This document shows, one piece after another, positions 46,746 through 59,219 of a DNA stretch of 64,000 nt (position 1 is the stretch's first letter; the number at the start of each line of letters is the position of its first letter). This stretch comes from Kuschelorhynchus macadamiae. Taxonomy: Eukaryota > Arthropoda > Insecta > Coleoptera > Curculionidae. The notes below the pieces were generated by a model. The model did no database searches, was not told where the DNA came from, and was given only the letters and a program-made list of their open reading frames with translations. The translations under genes were made by a program, and so were the position numbers. The stretch lies in the NCBI GenBank assembly GCA_030620095.1, contig JAUTXW010000108.1, forward strand, positions 1,488,001 through 1,552,000, given 5' to 3'.

Positions 46746-46995
46746 TATATCATTATTAGTGCCAAAACTCTATAATAACATGTGCTAATTGGAATTGCTT
46801 GTCAACGTTTTATTTTCGAATATACGAGGTATTTTCACTTATACTTCATTAAAAAAACAAACAATTTAAAGGCTACTGTACGCCTAGCGCTCTTATAAAG
46901 GACGTTAAAAACAACTAAATATAACTGGTTACCTGGATTTTCGCTTATAACCATACTCAAATTTAAATCTACGTTAACGAATGTCCCATAATCGG
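46746..46995. other. AT-rich spacer
   Basis: Nothing recognised. Confidence 0.4.
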
Positions 46996-47350
46996 TCAAG
47001 CATAAGTGTCAATTGTCAAAAGGCCTGCAATAATTAATTATATTTAATGAAATTTCATCAACGCCCTGAGCATTTGTATTTATATTGTTTAAAATATCAC
47101 TAACCTCCTGAACTGTTGTAAGTGAAAACGAAAAAATGTTATTTTGAGAGTAATTATTTTCATTATAATACTTTATTGCATTATCACAGTTTTTATTTAG
47201 ATTTCGAAAGAAAACTGAAAAATAATTATTTAAATCTTCAGCATTCGAAAGCGGTGGAGGTAGACTAGTTTCTTTGGATTTACAAATATTTAGACTACTT
47301 AAGGCATTCCAAGATTTTTTAAAATTATTTTGTAAATTAACTGAATGCAA
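46996..47350 (-). pseudogene. Non-LTR retrotransposon fragment before and into the RT
   Basis: 113 open codons on the minus strand with SWNALSSLNI, DLNNYFSVFF and a NINTNAQGVDEISLNII stretch, which is the RT entry motif (xGxDxIxxxxI) of CR1/Jockey-like elements. Truncated on both sides. Confidence 0.6.
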
Positions 47351-47439
47351 ATTAAAAAAGATTTAATCCAAAAATTTCACAAATACGAATGGTAGTATTA
47401 CAATGATCTAGTAATAAAAACTGGTGGTTATTACGAAAT

Positions 47440-47590
47440 AATCGATATGATTTATGTGTTAGGAGCAAGTGAAAGAAATTGTTTGTTAGCGATAAGAAGA
47501 ATAGAAGACAAACACGAGAAGTTAAGGATTTTGCAACGGTTTAATGAGACGGGATATATAGAATACACGAAAACTGATCGAGCCGAACCT
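47440..47590 (+). pseudogene. Mariner-like transposase N-terminus, inverted relative to the next copy
   Basis: MIYVLGASERNCLLA and a following LRILQRFNETGYIEYTKT stretch are the DUF4817-type N-terminus. The first 40 bp match the reverse complement of about 48580-48650. It is a separate fragment, or an inverted duplicate of the neighbour's gene start. Confidence 0.55.
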
Positions 47591-47769
47591 GTTTCTAACT
47601 AGTTAGGACAGCTAGGACTTAGCTAGGACAACTTAACAACTAGCTTAAACTGGTTATTAAGTTTTCCACCCCAGAGTAATTAGAATGTAAAAATAAAAAA
47701 AATAATGACAATCAAAAAACAATACTAAGTAACAAATTCTATAAAATAGCAAAACTAATTAAGTAGATG

Positions 47770-48660
47770 TTAGAAATGACCTCCGTTTTGTTCGCCACAA
47801 ATATTCAAACGATTTTCAGAAGATACGTTAACAAATCTTAATGTATTAAAATTAATATTATTAAATACAGTTCGAATTCTTTCCTTCATATTATCTTTTG
47901 TAGTAGGAAATGTTTAATAGACTAAATTTTTAACAAAGCTCCAAAGAAAAAAATCCATCGTTGTAAAGTCAGGGGATCTAGCCGGCCCGCAATGCATAAA
48001 CCATATTTGATCACGGACGTTAATAGGGATTTGGTATAAAAGTGTTCTAAAATCTTCCCTCAGAAACTGGAAATATTGGTGTGTATAAGCTGTGTAAGCT
48101 TCTCTTCAAGCAAAAAAAAATTCGGACCGACGACAAAATTTCCAAGAATTCCACCATAGACGTTAAGAGACCGCCTATTTTGACTAGTTGTGCGAGTATG
48201 GTAAGGATTTTCTGTAGCGTAGTAATAAAAACATTTTCGGTTTTTGTTGAATGTTGCTTCGTCAGTAATTAACACAAAGTAAATCTTGGCTCTCTCTCAA
48301 TTCGTTATGCCTAGTGACAAGAATATAATCTCCTGTGATAATCATCTCATAAAATTCTTGAAGGAGTTAAATGTGGTATGGGTGAAACTTGTTTTTTTTT
48401 TAGAATTCGTAGAACAGTGGTTTTACTTACATCTGTTTCCCTTACAATTCTTCTTGAGCCAATATGTGGGTCTTCTATAACTTAAATTAACTGCTAATTC
48501 GTTCTCCTCATTTGCCGTCTTAGAAAACTGTTGCATAGGCCTTTCAAAGTTGCTTCTGTGTGGTCGTCTTCTACCAGGATTCTTCTTGCTAACAAACAAT
48601 TCTTTTCACTTGCTCCTAGCACATAGATCATATCGAGCATTTCTTGTCTATTAAAATGTA
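47770..48660 (-). pseudogene. Mariner-like transposase with internal deletion
   Basis: Minus strand: QEMLDMIYVLGASEKNCLLA (N-terminal helix-turn-helix), EDPHIGSRRIVRETDVSKTT and VLRILKK (second helix-turn-helix), LITDEATFNK (first Asp), NVYGGILGNFVVGP, then a jump from WFMHCGP directly to ARSPDFTTMDFFLW (third Asp). The block with the second Asp (HDGAPAH and following) is deleted. The end has EQNGGHF and a stop. Stops and frameshifts are also present. It is a different lineage from the 23260 gene. Confidence 0.75.
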
Positions 48661-48749
48661 TCTTTAAGTCTTATAATAGAAACTGTGCTTAGTGTTTAAA
48701 TCAAAATACAAGAGTTCTAATCACACTACACCACAACTTGTCACGTTCT

Positions 48750-48785
48750 GGACGCGCGTTTTGCTAACCAAGTTAGCATCATCAG
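48750..48785 (-). ncRNA. Hammerhead-like motif next to a PLE fragment
   Basis: Minus strand CTGATGA fits the hammerhead box exactly. Stem II is GCTAAC/GTTAGC with a three-base loop. The box after it is AAAAC where GAAAC is expected, and GTCC follows. The PLE N-terminal region lies upstream on the same strand. The changed G predicts weak or no cleavage. Confidence 0.5.
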
Positions 48786-49270
48786 CAGATGATATAAACT
48801 GTATTGAATGGAACATTCGATATTCACTATAATAGTTGGTAAACTATTTTTTACTGGAGGCTCTGCAAAATTCAAACCTTTATTCAAAAGAGCGATTTCT
48901 CTATTATCAAAGGACTGAGAAGAAAGGTTTTCTACAATGTTCTCGATTTCCGAAGAAATTTGTTTTTGTGGTTTCAACTTTCTCAGTTTGTTTTTAAGTA
49001 AACACATTTTCTTGAAAAATTTGGCATCGATAACTACGAATATTTTTCTTTGGAAATCTAACCATTGTTCAAATTCTAAATTACTAACCATAAAAGTGAA
49101 TTTTTTAAATAATCCGTATGCTTCAATTTCAAGCATACTTCGTTTGCTATACAGATTTGTAATTTCTAAATCTAGCCACTTTTGTTTGGCAAAAGATTCA
49201 ACCTTCCCAGTAACTGGTGATTGTTTAGGGATCTTGACTGAAAGAAATAAATTTAGGGAAAACTGAAAAA
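48786..49270 (-). pseudogene. Penelope-like element, N-terminal region
   Basis: Minus-strand FAKQKWLDLEITNLYSKRS, EAYGLFKKFTF, FFKKMCLLKNKLRKL, ENLSSQSFDNREIALLNKGLNF. This is the conserved PLE region before the RT. The RT itself is missing; the fragment passes directly into the hammerhead-bearing terminal part. About 160 codons, open. Confidence 0.65.
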
Positions 49271-49636
49271 GACTTGCATGATTTTAGAAACCAAATATCT
49301 GTTGCTATTAACCTAATCTTAGTACAGTACTTACAATAAACGTTCCAGTTTTAGGACTTAGTTTTTAATACAAAATTCAAGCACTAGAATTTCTTGACAA
49401 TTCAAATTTGTATTTTTCACTGTTTAATTTCATTTGTAAAAATAAGGCCCACTAGATTTTCAAATTCGAAGAAAACCAAGATTTGCTCACTTTTTTGTGT
49501 TATTTACTAACGAAGCAACATTCTACAAAAATAGAAATGTCAATAGATATAATTTTCATTCATTCACGCTACTAAAAAAACTCCTTTTACTCGCACGACT
49601 AGTCAAAATAGGTGGTCTCAACGTCAAATGTACCTC
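49271..49636. other. AT-rich spacer
   Basis: Nothing recognised. Confidence 0.4.
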
Positions 49637-50030
49637 GAATCTTTTCGAAAAGTGGCCATAAAACTTGAATAACTTTGTACAGACCTCAGAAACCCTAGAT
49701 TGGGTGAATGGCTAAAAAGGGAGGAATCTGAAAATAAAATAATATAAAGGGCGTTTCATTTAAATTAATCGAGAAAATTTGCATCCAGGATTTTTATTTA
49801 CCCCGTATACCGGTATTAAAGAAACGGTAAAAAGCCACATTTGGAAGTGTTTGTTATGTTAAAATGATTTATACTAACGCATTAAAAAAACCTCTGATGT
49901 TTTCGAGAAGTGGCCATACATTTTGAATGACTCTGTATAGACCCCACAAATCCTATATTGAGCGAATGACCAAAAAGGGAGGGATTTGAAAATAAAACAA
50001 TATATAAGGTGTTCCTTTTAAAAAAATGTA
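49637..50030. repeat. Partial tandem repeat of about 250 bp
   Basis: A block with AGTGGCCATA, TAGACC and AAAAAGGGAGG at about 49650-49760 recurs at about 49905-50025 in the same order. Period about 255 bp, a little over one and a half units. Confidence 0.55.
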
Positions 50031-51284
<1,254 letters not shown>

Positions 51285-51285
51285 C

Positions 51286-51595
51286 ATGGCGAGCAAAAGA
51301 GGAAAAACAATTCGAAGCGGTGCACGTGAAGTTTTTGCGAGCGTTATAGAGGCCTGTACTAGAGAAGCTGAAAATAATTAATAGTTTGACTATTCCATTT
51401 CAAAATCGAACAGAACGCTCTGCATTTTACACTGGTGTTTCGGAAAGTAGTGTAAGAAAAATTCAAAGAGAACATAATGATCGGTCATGTTCTACTTCAC
51501 CTTTAAAAACTCCTGGTAAAAAAGACCCCGATTATCATACAAAGATAAATTTGACGATGGTGATCCTCAACCTCAAAAATGATTGGTATATTTTG
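51286..51595 (+). pseudogene. N-terminal helix-turn-helix fragment of a DDE-type transposase-like gene
   Basis: ATG at 51286 gives MASKRGKTIRSGAREVFASV and EACTREAENN, then two stops; shifted frames continue with TGVSESSVRKIQREH and TPGKK followed by YKDKFDD. The order (short basic start, Arg-Glu-Ala helix, VSxxTVxRIxxE helix, TPGKKR) fits an arthropod family with an N-terminal helix-turn-helix before a DDE domain. The DDE part is missing. Confidence 0.5.
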
Positions 51596-51802
51596 TAAAA
51601 TTGTTCATAAAGTAGCTGTCAATAAACTGCTTCAAAATAATTAAGTTTCAGTTCAATACCGGGTGTCAAAAAATATTTAATATTGCAATTAATATTTGAA
51701 AAACTACAGAACTCATATTTTTTCAAAATTAACACATCAATGTAGTTATAGTAGGGGATCCAACACTGATTCCTGTGAACAAGGTTTATCAAAATTTTAA
51801 CT

Positions 51803-52341
51803 TCTGTCTCATATTACTTTGTACAGGGAGCGTCATTGTGGAGTACTATACAGGGCGTTTCCTAATTGCGTGCTAATGTTAAAGGGGAATGGTTATTGGA
51901 CCTTTTTAAGAAAAAAAGTTTAATATGAACCTAAAAGTCTTAACTTTGGTGATACAGGGTTTTAAAAAAAAACATTTGTTTAAAATCCTAATTTTGATGC
52001 TATTATAGATAAATACACGTCTTTTATGCATAAAAGGGCATTTTTTATTAACAATCAATTTTTGAAATTTCTATATGTGGCGTGCATATGTAATTAACCT
52101 GGGTAAATCCGTATGCTGCTTAATGCATAGAAGACGTGTATCAAATTTCATGCAGTTATCTACAATAGCATCAGAATTGGGATGAAAAAAAAATGTTTTC
52201 TTTTTAAACTTTACCATTCTGTGTCTCAAAAATTAAGACTTTTAGGGCATAAGAACACCCCCTTTAACATCAGCACGCAATTAGGAAATGCCCTGTATAG
52301 TACTTCACAATGACGGCCCCTGAATAAAGTAATATGACAGA
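51803..52341. mobile_element. Foldback MITE with about 234-bp arms
   Basis: Arms about 51803-52036 and 52108-52341. Shared blocks from outside inwards: a TCATATTACTTT block, CGTCATTGTG, ACTATACAGGG, CCTAATTGCGTGCT, GTCTTAA, TACACGTCTT. No ORF. Arms have several indels, so it is not recent. Confidence 0.7.
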
Positions 52342-53713
52342 CGGCCACTTTTGGCATACCCGAGTAGCCCAAAGTCGAACTGCATAAATTATGCCCTTAT
52401 AAAATCTGGACTTGTAAATCGTGTATCACTATACTGGGTGGTCCAATAATAGTGGACGTAGGCAGTAGCCCGGGAACCGTTAATGAGAGAACTCAAGAAA
52501 AAATATATTTATAGGTAAATCAATCAAGAAAAATCAAAATTAAATCATTTTAAAATTCGAAAGTTCGCCGTTTTTGCAACACAAAAGAGATATAGAAGTG
52601 CGGTACACGAAAGAAAACAGACAAATATAGATAAAGGTTCATAAAATATAGTTATTTTCAAAATATTTTTGATAATGCAGGGTTGTCAGATTACCTAGAA
52701 CGAAATATGAACTTTGGTTTTTTAAAAGGTATACCCTGTATATTATTTCGTTTTTGGTTTCTTCATATCAGTTTAAAAGTTTTTTTGTGTAACAAATTCT
52801 AAACCTATCTTGTGCCGTTTTGATAATAAAAAATATTTTTTTATAAATTTGGCAATAAACAGGTCTGAACAAAAAAGTTTTTTTTTTTTCGTTACCAATC
52901 TAAATAGAAACAAGTTCGTTTACAATTCCTTATTAGGCTGTTGTGTCATAATATGATACGAGACTTAAGATATCGCATAAAGGGTGTTTACAAAAGAATG
53001 AGTTTTTAATAGAACATAAAACAAAAGATTATACAAAAATTTTAAATGAAACATTAAAAGTTTATTATTTTTTTGAATTGGGGACTCAATTTACTAAGTA
53101 ATAATATTAGGTGTTCCTATATCTATATCTTCGATAGTTCGGACCTATAACGAAATATAATATTTTTTTAAAATTTGTATTTAATTATGAATATCAGTAC
53201 AGGTACTTAAAATCTTTTTCAGTTTTAGAATAGGTATAAAGTAATCATTTTCTTGTTTAACTAGGATTAATACATTTAATTTTGGTAATTTATTTATATG
53301 GATATCAGGGTTGTAATGTGTTAGACATATTGATTAAAAACCAGCGATTTAAACGTGTTTAACTTTTTTGTTTTTAATATTTGTTATTTAAAATGGAACT
53401 TTTAAACGAAATTATTTGTTTACTTAAATTGTCAAAAATAGTGTTATTCTTAACAAGTATAATGAATAGATTTTTCCGTAAGCATTATGTACCAATTATT
53501 TTTCTACAAGGGTGCCGAAAATTTAATTTTTCTACGAGCGTGGTGCAAATTTGAACTTTTCGCATCCATTTGTACTCTCAAAGTATGGCGTGCGGAGAAG
53601 TTACACTCCCACAGGCACGTGCGAGTGTTACATATTTGAAGTTTCATTAAATATTCGTCAAAAAATAATTTGTGTAATAATTGCTTTTATTTTTTTGGTC
53701 ATCTCGACACTCA
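52342..53713. other. AT-rich region with a repeated terminus block
   Basis: A block GTGCGGTACACGAAAG at about 52596 repeats that at 50949 in the same direction. A TACTGGGTGGTCC terminus-like motif lies near 52433. No coding similarity seen. Confidence 0.4.
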
Positions 53714-55130
53714 TCAAAAAGATTGCTCAATCTTATTAAAACTCCGCGAACAGTTCGCGTGAGGGAAAGTATCTCTTTGTGCACTTGCAGTTTCATGTAA
53801 AAATAAACAAAAACTTGTCTTTTTTAACCTTGAAAGCAACTGAGATATAGAGTCAACTAATTCGTTATTTCTTTTTTGATGCTGGTTTGTGGGATCTTGT
53901 TTAATTTTTTTATATGTTTTAGTGTCATTTAATATTTCATTCATTTTTATGTTGTAGTTAGCAGAACTCATTAACACTGTTTTGTCTGTTTTATCGGCTT
54001 TTAGAACCTTTATAGAAGGGTTATTTAAAAAAAAAAAGAAGGGTTATTTAAAAAAAAAAACAATCCGCAATAGTGTACCACCCAAAATTTACGGATTGCC
54101 TAAAGTACATAAAAAAAATATCCCATTACGGCCAGTTGTCTCATGCATTCAATCCCCATTTACACCACTATCAAATTTTCTAAAAAAAATATTAAAAAAT
54201 GTTGTACATAAAAATAATTACTATATCAAGGACTCCTATCAATTTAAAGAAAAATTAAAACATTTAGAAATTCCGGAAAATTACCAACTGATATCACTTG
54301 ATGTTGTTTTCCTGTATACCAGCGTTCCAATCTCATTGGCTACCAGAATAATTAAAAAGAAATGGTCTGAAATAAAAAAATACACAGATATTCCTCAAAA
54401 TGAATTTCTTAAAGCAGTAGAATTAACACTAAATTCTACATATTTTATATACGACGATCAGTTATATAAACAAATAGAAGGTTGTGCTATGGGAGCATCT
54501 ATATCAAGCGTCGTTGCCCAAATAGTTATAGAAGATTTAGAGGAGACTGTTCTAAGTAATGTGGAATATAATATACCATTTTTTTATCGTTATGTCGTTG
54601 ATTGTATTACTGCAATCCCATCTGATCAAACAGAAATCATTTTAAAGCAATTTAATCAATACCATAAAAGACTAGAATTTACAATTGAAAGTGAAGAGAA
54701 CAACAAAATCAATTTTTTAGACCTAACATTACATCATATAGGAAATTAAATTAAAACGGAATGGTACACAAAACAAACTTGGTCCTCTCGATACCTAAAT
54801 TTCAGCTATTGCCACCCAATGTCCCAAAAAAAATCTGTAATTATTGGTCTGGCAGATCGGGCAATTAAGCTGTCCGAGTCTGAATTCAGAGAACGAGTAA
54901 TTAAAAAGGCTAAAGCAGCATTAAATCTAAATCAGTACCCTAAAAAATTAGTAAATATATTATTCAAAAGCAGAATACATAAATATTACAATTCTGAAAA
55001 TGCCCTTATTACATCAAAGTTGCCTAAAACAAAATACATTTCTCTGCCTTTCATAAATGGTTTATCCCAGCAATTTCAAAACCTTTTTTATAAAAATATA
55101 ACATCGAACCTCAGTTGAAAAAAAGAGAAT
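53714..55130 (+). mobile_element. Penelope-like element with inverted 5' segment and lost endonuclease
   Basis: 53714-54003 carries the region before the RT on the minus strand (KADKTDKTVLMSSANYN, then NNELVDSISQLL); from about 54005 the plus strand continues with the RT. The inverted part ends, in element order, where the plus part begins, the twin-priming pattern. After the RT and thumb (to 55118) the sequence goes straight to a KKRIF-type tail without GIY-YIG, so the endonuclease is deleted. Confidence 0.7.
54060..55118 (+). pseudogene. PLE reverse transcriptase with altered catalytic box
   Basis: PPKIYGLPKVHKKNIPLRPV, then LISLDVVFLYTSVP (motif A), IEGCAMGASISSVVA (motif B), FFYRYVVDCITAIP where the catalytic YVDD is YVVD, EFTIESEENNKINFLDLTL, one in-frame TAA at 54747-54749, then TEWYTKQTWSSRYLNFSYCHP (thumb) and DRAIKLSESEFRER. 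Loss of the first Asp of the YVDD box and the stop show it is inactive. A 24-bp unit with GAAGGGTTATTT is tandemly duplicated just before the RT (about 54015-54060). Confidence 0.8.
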
Positions 55131-55435
55131 TTTTTGAGACAAGTCAGAAAAACAAAAAGCCATAAATGACAAAAAAGACATAAACAACCTAAATAAATTG
55201 TATATATCTTTACTGTAACAGTGTTAAGGCTTGTAATTTGTCTGTAAAAAGCACAATAGTTTTAAAATGTAAATTAAAAAGTAAGCAAATGTGGATTAGT
55301 AATTTTTAATTCAAATTTTACGTTCTATTGCTAAATTTTTAATATTTTATAAATTGATAAAAAAATAGTGCTAAACAAATTTTTAGATTGAAAAAGACCA
55401 AAACTACAACGTCACCTTAGAAATACAAAATATAT
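55119..55435 (+). repeat. PLE 3' tail, first copy
   Basis: The stretch AAAAAAAGAGAATTTTTTGAGA and later TTTTAAAATGTAAATTAA and ATGTGGATTA recur at 55677-55980 in the same order, so two PLE 3' parts stand in tandem. Confidence 0.5.
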
Positions 55436-55452
55436 GTATATATATATATATA
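55432..55452. repeat. Short (TA)n tract between two PLE tails
   Basis: About nine TA units at the joint of the tandem PLE tails. Confidence 0.8.
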
Positions 55453-55917
55453 GAATGAAAAGTCACTAAATTGGAATTAGAGAAACCATATATAAAGAAC
55501 AGCTGATCAAACCTTCATCACGATATACACACGAGGCCCTTAAATACGACGAAAATTTAATAATGATGGTGATTAACCCACTTGAAAAGCAGTTTAACAG
55601 GCACTTATTAACAGTCAACAAGTGCCAAAAGGGTTAAAAGTATTAAAATCCAAAACAATGAAACAAGTTGTTTTTAAAAAAAGAGAATTTTTTGAGATGG
55701 CTGAAATTGGGATATTTTTTAAAAACAAAAACGCCATAAATGCTACAAAGTATTTTTATTATTTTTATCAGTATTTAAAATCTATATATAGGCTATGTGG
55801 ATGATAACATTAATATATGATTTAAGGTTTTGCAATAAAAAAAATTCATTTACCTAGAACCTTTTTTGTTAACATTACAAAAAAAACCATTCTTATAGTT
55901 TTAAAATGTAAATTAAT
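55453..55917 (+). pseudogene. PLE C-terminal fragment and tail, second copy
   Basis: KREFFEMAEIGIFFKNKNAIN at 55675-55740 is the end of a PLE protein behind the GIY-YIG domain. It is in a short open frame (55622-55804). The tail continues to the mariner element starting near 55918. Confidence 0.5.
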
Positions 55918-56244
55918 ATAGTGTGTATCAGCCAAATATAAATTCGATAATAAATAAATATGTGGATTATTTTTTTGTAATTTTTAATAAAAACTTTTTA
56001 CAGGGTGTGTCTAACAGTGGTCAATGCCAACTTTCTTATTTCAAATGCAACACCCCGGATATTTTTAAATATTTAAACATATTTTAAACTGATAAAAAAT
56101 ATAGTGTTTTCAAATTTATTTTTATTTTATTTATTTCGAATTTATTTTTTAGATTTGAAAAATTTGATTACAAAAACTACAACACATCAATACTTATTTA
56201 CCATTTAGGTCTTCATATTAAGAATGTACAAAAACCAATATATG

Positions 56245-56252
<8 letters not shown>

Positions 56253-56296
<44 letters not shown>
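56253..56296. repeat. (TA)n tract inside the mariner element
   Basis: About 21 TA units, 30 bp before the presumed transposase start. Confidence 0.9.
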
Positions 56297-56297
<1 letters not shown>

Positions 56298-56324
56298 CAG
56301 AAATGCATAAAATAACAATTCTAC

Positions 56325-57240
56325 AAATGATTGGTTATGGAGATAACACACGAACACAAGTGGAAGTTGTTCGCTTATTTTGAAAAATTTCCAAATTTGC
56401 CGCATATATCCCAAGGGATATATAAAATAGAAAAGCAGAGCTTGGACATGTGAGGCAGATAAAAAAAGCAGCTGCCAATTCAATAAATGATGATACTAAA
56501 TTGGATATTATGCTTGAGTTTTAGGAAAACCCACATATTTCTAGTGTTCAAGACGCCGCAATGTTCGATATTAGCCATTCGTCGATTATTCGAACATTAA
56601 AAGAAAATAAAATGCATCCCTATAAAGTGATACTCAGGAGCTCATGGAAGACGATTATGATAGGAGAACTTATTTTTGTGAACAAATGATGGCTATGTTA
56701 GATAACAATGTTATTCAATTAGAACATGTTTTGTTTTCGGATGAGTGTACCTTTACACTTCACGGTCATGTAAATCGTCAAAATTGCCGTTATTGGTCTA
56801 GGGAAAATCCTCACTGGATCAGCGAAGAACATACTCAACATCCTGAAAAGGTTAATGTTTGGGCAGGAATTGTTAGGGGGCCCCTTTTTCATTGACGGCA
56901 ATTTGAATGGCGATAATTATTTAGCATTTCCAAAATAATGTCGTGCCAACTTTGACAAAACAATCCAGCAAACCCACAAGTTCCAGCGAATATATATGGT
57001 TTTCAGCAAGATGAAGCACCGCCCCATTACCAAATTAATATCCGGCAGTACCTCAACGGAATATTTCCATCGGTGGATGATGAGGATCGATAGAATGGCC
57101 AGCGCGATTGATCTGACGCCATTAGACTTTTTCTTATGGGACATATTAAAAATGTTTATTATTTTGTTACGAATAACGCTTGCGATTATTGAGATGCTAA
57201 ATAACGTTAGAAGAAATTTTATTTAAGATTAGGAATTTGC
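56325..57240 (+). pseudogene. Mariner-like transposase, broken
   Basis: Start MIGYGDNTRTQVEVVRLF, stop, then ELGHVRQIKKAAANSINDD, ENPHISSVQDAA and DISHSSIIRTLKENKMHPYKV (helix-turn-helix). After a frameshift MEDDYDRRTYFCEQMM, VLFSDECTFTLHGHVNRQNC (first Asp), then RYWSRENPHW and KVNVWAGI. Another shift leads to FQQDEAPPHYQINIRQYL (second Asp kept, the next Gly is Glu) and a decayed third block with LTPLDFFLWDI. Several stops. A third lineage next to those at 23260 and 47770. Confidence 0.75.
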
Positions 57241-57669
57241 CAAGACGTTCGGCGAGCATATTCAACAGTTCCTAAATTAACTTTTTACTTTTGTTTATAT
57301 ATAAGAAATAAATAATTTAATTTTTTTAATCTTAATTTTTGCAATAAATTTGAAAACATATATGAAATAGTTGAAGAAGATTTTGAACATAAAATAAAAT
57401 CTTAAAGAATCCAAAAATTAAATAATATCCGGGGTGTTTTTGAAATAAGAAAGTTGGCATTGACCACTGTTACAGGACACACCCTGTAAAAAAGTTTTTA
57501 TTGGAGAAAATGAGAACTGAAAATGATTGAAGATGCGCGAACACGCCCCCATTTATTTACTATCGAATTTATTCCATTTGGCTGATACACACTGTATATA
57601 CTCGTAATATTGACAAGACTTTTGTTTCTAACTGTTCGCCACATTGTATAAATAGATAGACCCATATGT

Positions 57670-59020
57670 AAACAAGATGTTTTAGCATTTTATTAGAAAC
57701 CTAAAGAACTCACATGGCACGGGACATGATGGCATATCAAATAATTTGTTGAAAAGGTGTGAATTTGCTTTGGCTGAAGTTTTAACATATTTAATGGACA
57801 ACTGTGACGCCACTAAATAAAGAGGGAGATTCAATTCAAAGAGGCGATAAATTTGATAACAAGTATTTAAAAAGTCTTTTAATTGAACTTGAAACATCAG
57901 TTACTACAGATTTTTATAAAAATAATATTATTCATGTTTCTCAAAATGTGTTTACAGAATCCTGCAGGACGGAAAGTGCCCTTTGTGAATTCCAGACTAA
58001 AGTTGTCGATGCAATTGATAAACAACTTCATGTATTGGGTTTATTTGTGGATTTCTCCCGAGCATTCGATATGATCAACCATGAGCTACTGTTAATAATG
58101 CTGCATCGTTGTGATATTAAGAGACAGGTATGGAAACTCTTGTAGTCTTACTTGAGTGGACGATAATAGTGTGTTTTGATAAATGGGATGAGGAGCGGCT
58201 CATTGACGGTATATCGAAGTGTTTCGCAGGGTTCAGTTCTTGAATATCTTGTTTATTCTAAAGACTTCATTTTCTACTCTTACAAAATATCTCGACCGGT
58301 GCAAAATTTTGTTGTATTTTCAAATAAAAAACAAAATAATGAAAGCTTTTTACTTCACGAAATTGAAAGTGGTCCTATTACACCTTCCGTTTCCTCAGTA
58401 ATGTTAGGTTTAGAAATTGATAAGAACTTACGAAGGGGAAACCATATAAAAAATCTATGCAAAAATTTAAGAAAAAATTGTTATGGTTTAAAGTCATAAT
58501 CAAATTATTGTAGTCAAAATGCTGTTGTGAGTATATTTTGTAATATACACTCTCATTTATCGTACGGTATTATAAATTGGGGTTTAAGCTCGGATGTGAT
58601 GAGAGTGTCTTTTGCATTAAAAGTGTTCAATCCTCATTTGACGTGGCCTTTCCTGTACAGAGTCGTGTAGAAACTATTTCAGACAATTCAAAATATTGAC
58701 AGGAAATTACATATTTCAAGTTTTCGTTTTCGCTTATCAAAACAATAAAAAACTTCAAGAAAATCGTACTATATAGCTACGATACTAGAAACAAAACATT
58801 ACACACAAAAATGTGGATTTATATGCATTAGATAAATGCATATAAATCCACATTTTTTCAAAAAAAACATGATCTATAATGCACGTAGATTTTTTAATAA
58901 ATTGGGCAATGCCATTAAAAATGCTGGTAGCCTCAGATCTTTTAGAGGCAAACTAAAAAAATATCTTGCAGAGGGTAACTTTTATTCTGTTCAAGAGTTC
59001 TTAAGTTAGTTTTTTCTTCT
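57670..59020 (+). pseudogene. Non-LTR retrotransposon RT (Jockey/CR1-like), decayed
   Basis: GTGHDGISNNLLKRCEFALAE (RT entry), VTPLNKEGDS, RTESALCEFQTKVVDAID, VLGLFVDFSRAFDMINH (motif A), NGMRSGSLTVYRSVSQGSVL (motif B with VPQ changed to VSQ), no motif C, LGLEIDKNLRRGNHIKNLCKN, YCSQNAVVSIF, HSHLSYGIINWG and at the end KLKKYLAEGNFYSVQEFL. The YADD box is deleted and several frames are broken. No microsatellite tail is seen. Confidence 0.7.
58807..58857. repeat. Perfect 23-bp hairpin with 5-bp loop
   Basis: Arms 58807-58829 and 58835-58857 are exact inverted copies around AGATA. It lies inside the non-LTR relic, between two RT C-terminal phrases. Confidence 0.9.
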
Positions 59021-59219
59021 TTTTGAAACTACCTAGTATAGTTCGTATTTTTTCTTTTCTAGTCAAATATCAAATACCTATAACTTTTTTGACAATGTGA
59101 TTTTGTATGTTGAATGTTTGTCGAACATTAGTACTTGATTTTTAATTTCGCCGTTATCGATTTTTTTCTTATAAGTCAACATTTATCTTAACATTATCAA
59201 TGGATTCAGAGAAGAAAAC

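Larger units (their letters stand above)
55918..57595 (+). mobile_element. Mariner-like element with nested TIRs of about 160 bp
   Basis: Outer ends AGTGTGTATCAGCCAAAT and its inverse at about 57577-57595. About 80 bp further in are TACAGGGTGTGTCTAAC (56000) and the inverse ACACCCTGTA (57478-57488), and then a shared GTGGTCAATGCCAACTTTC block. So the TIR is long and contains a second mariner-type terminus. A (TA)n tract (56253-56295) lies inside, before the transposase relic. Confidence 0.7.
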
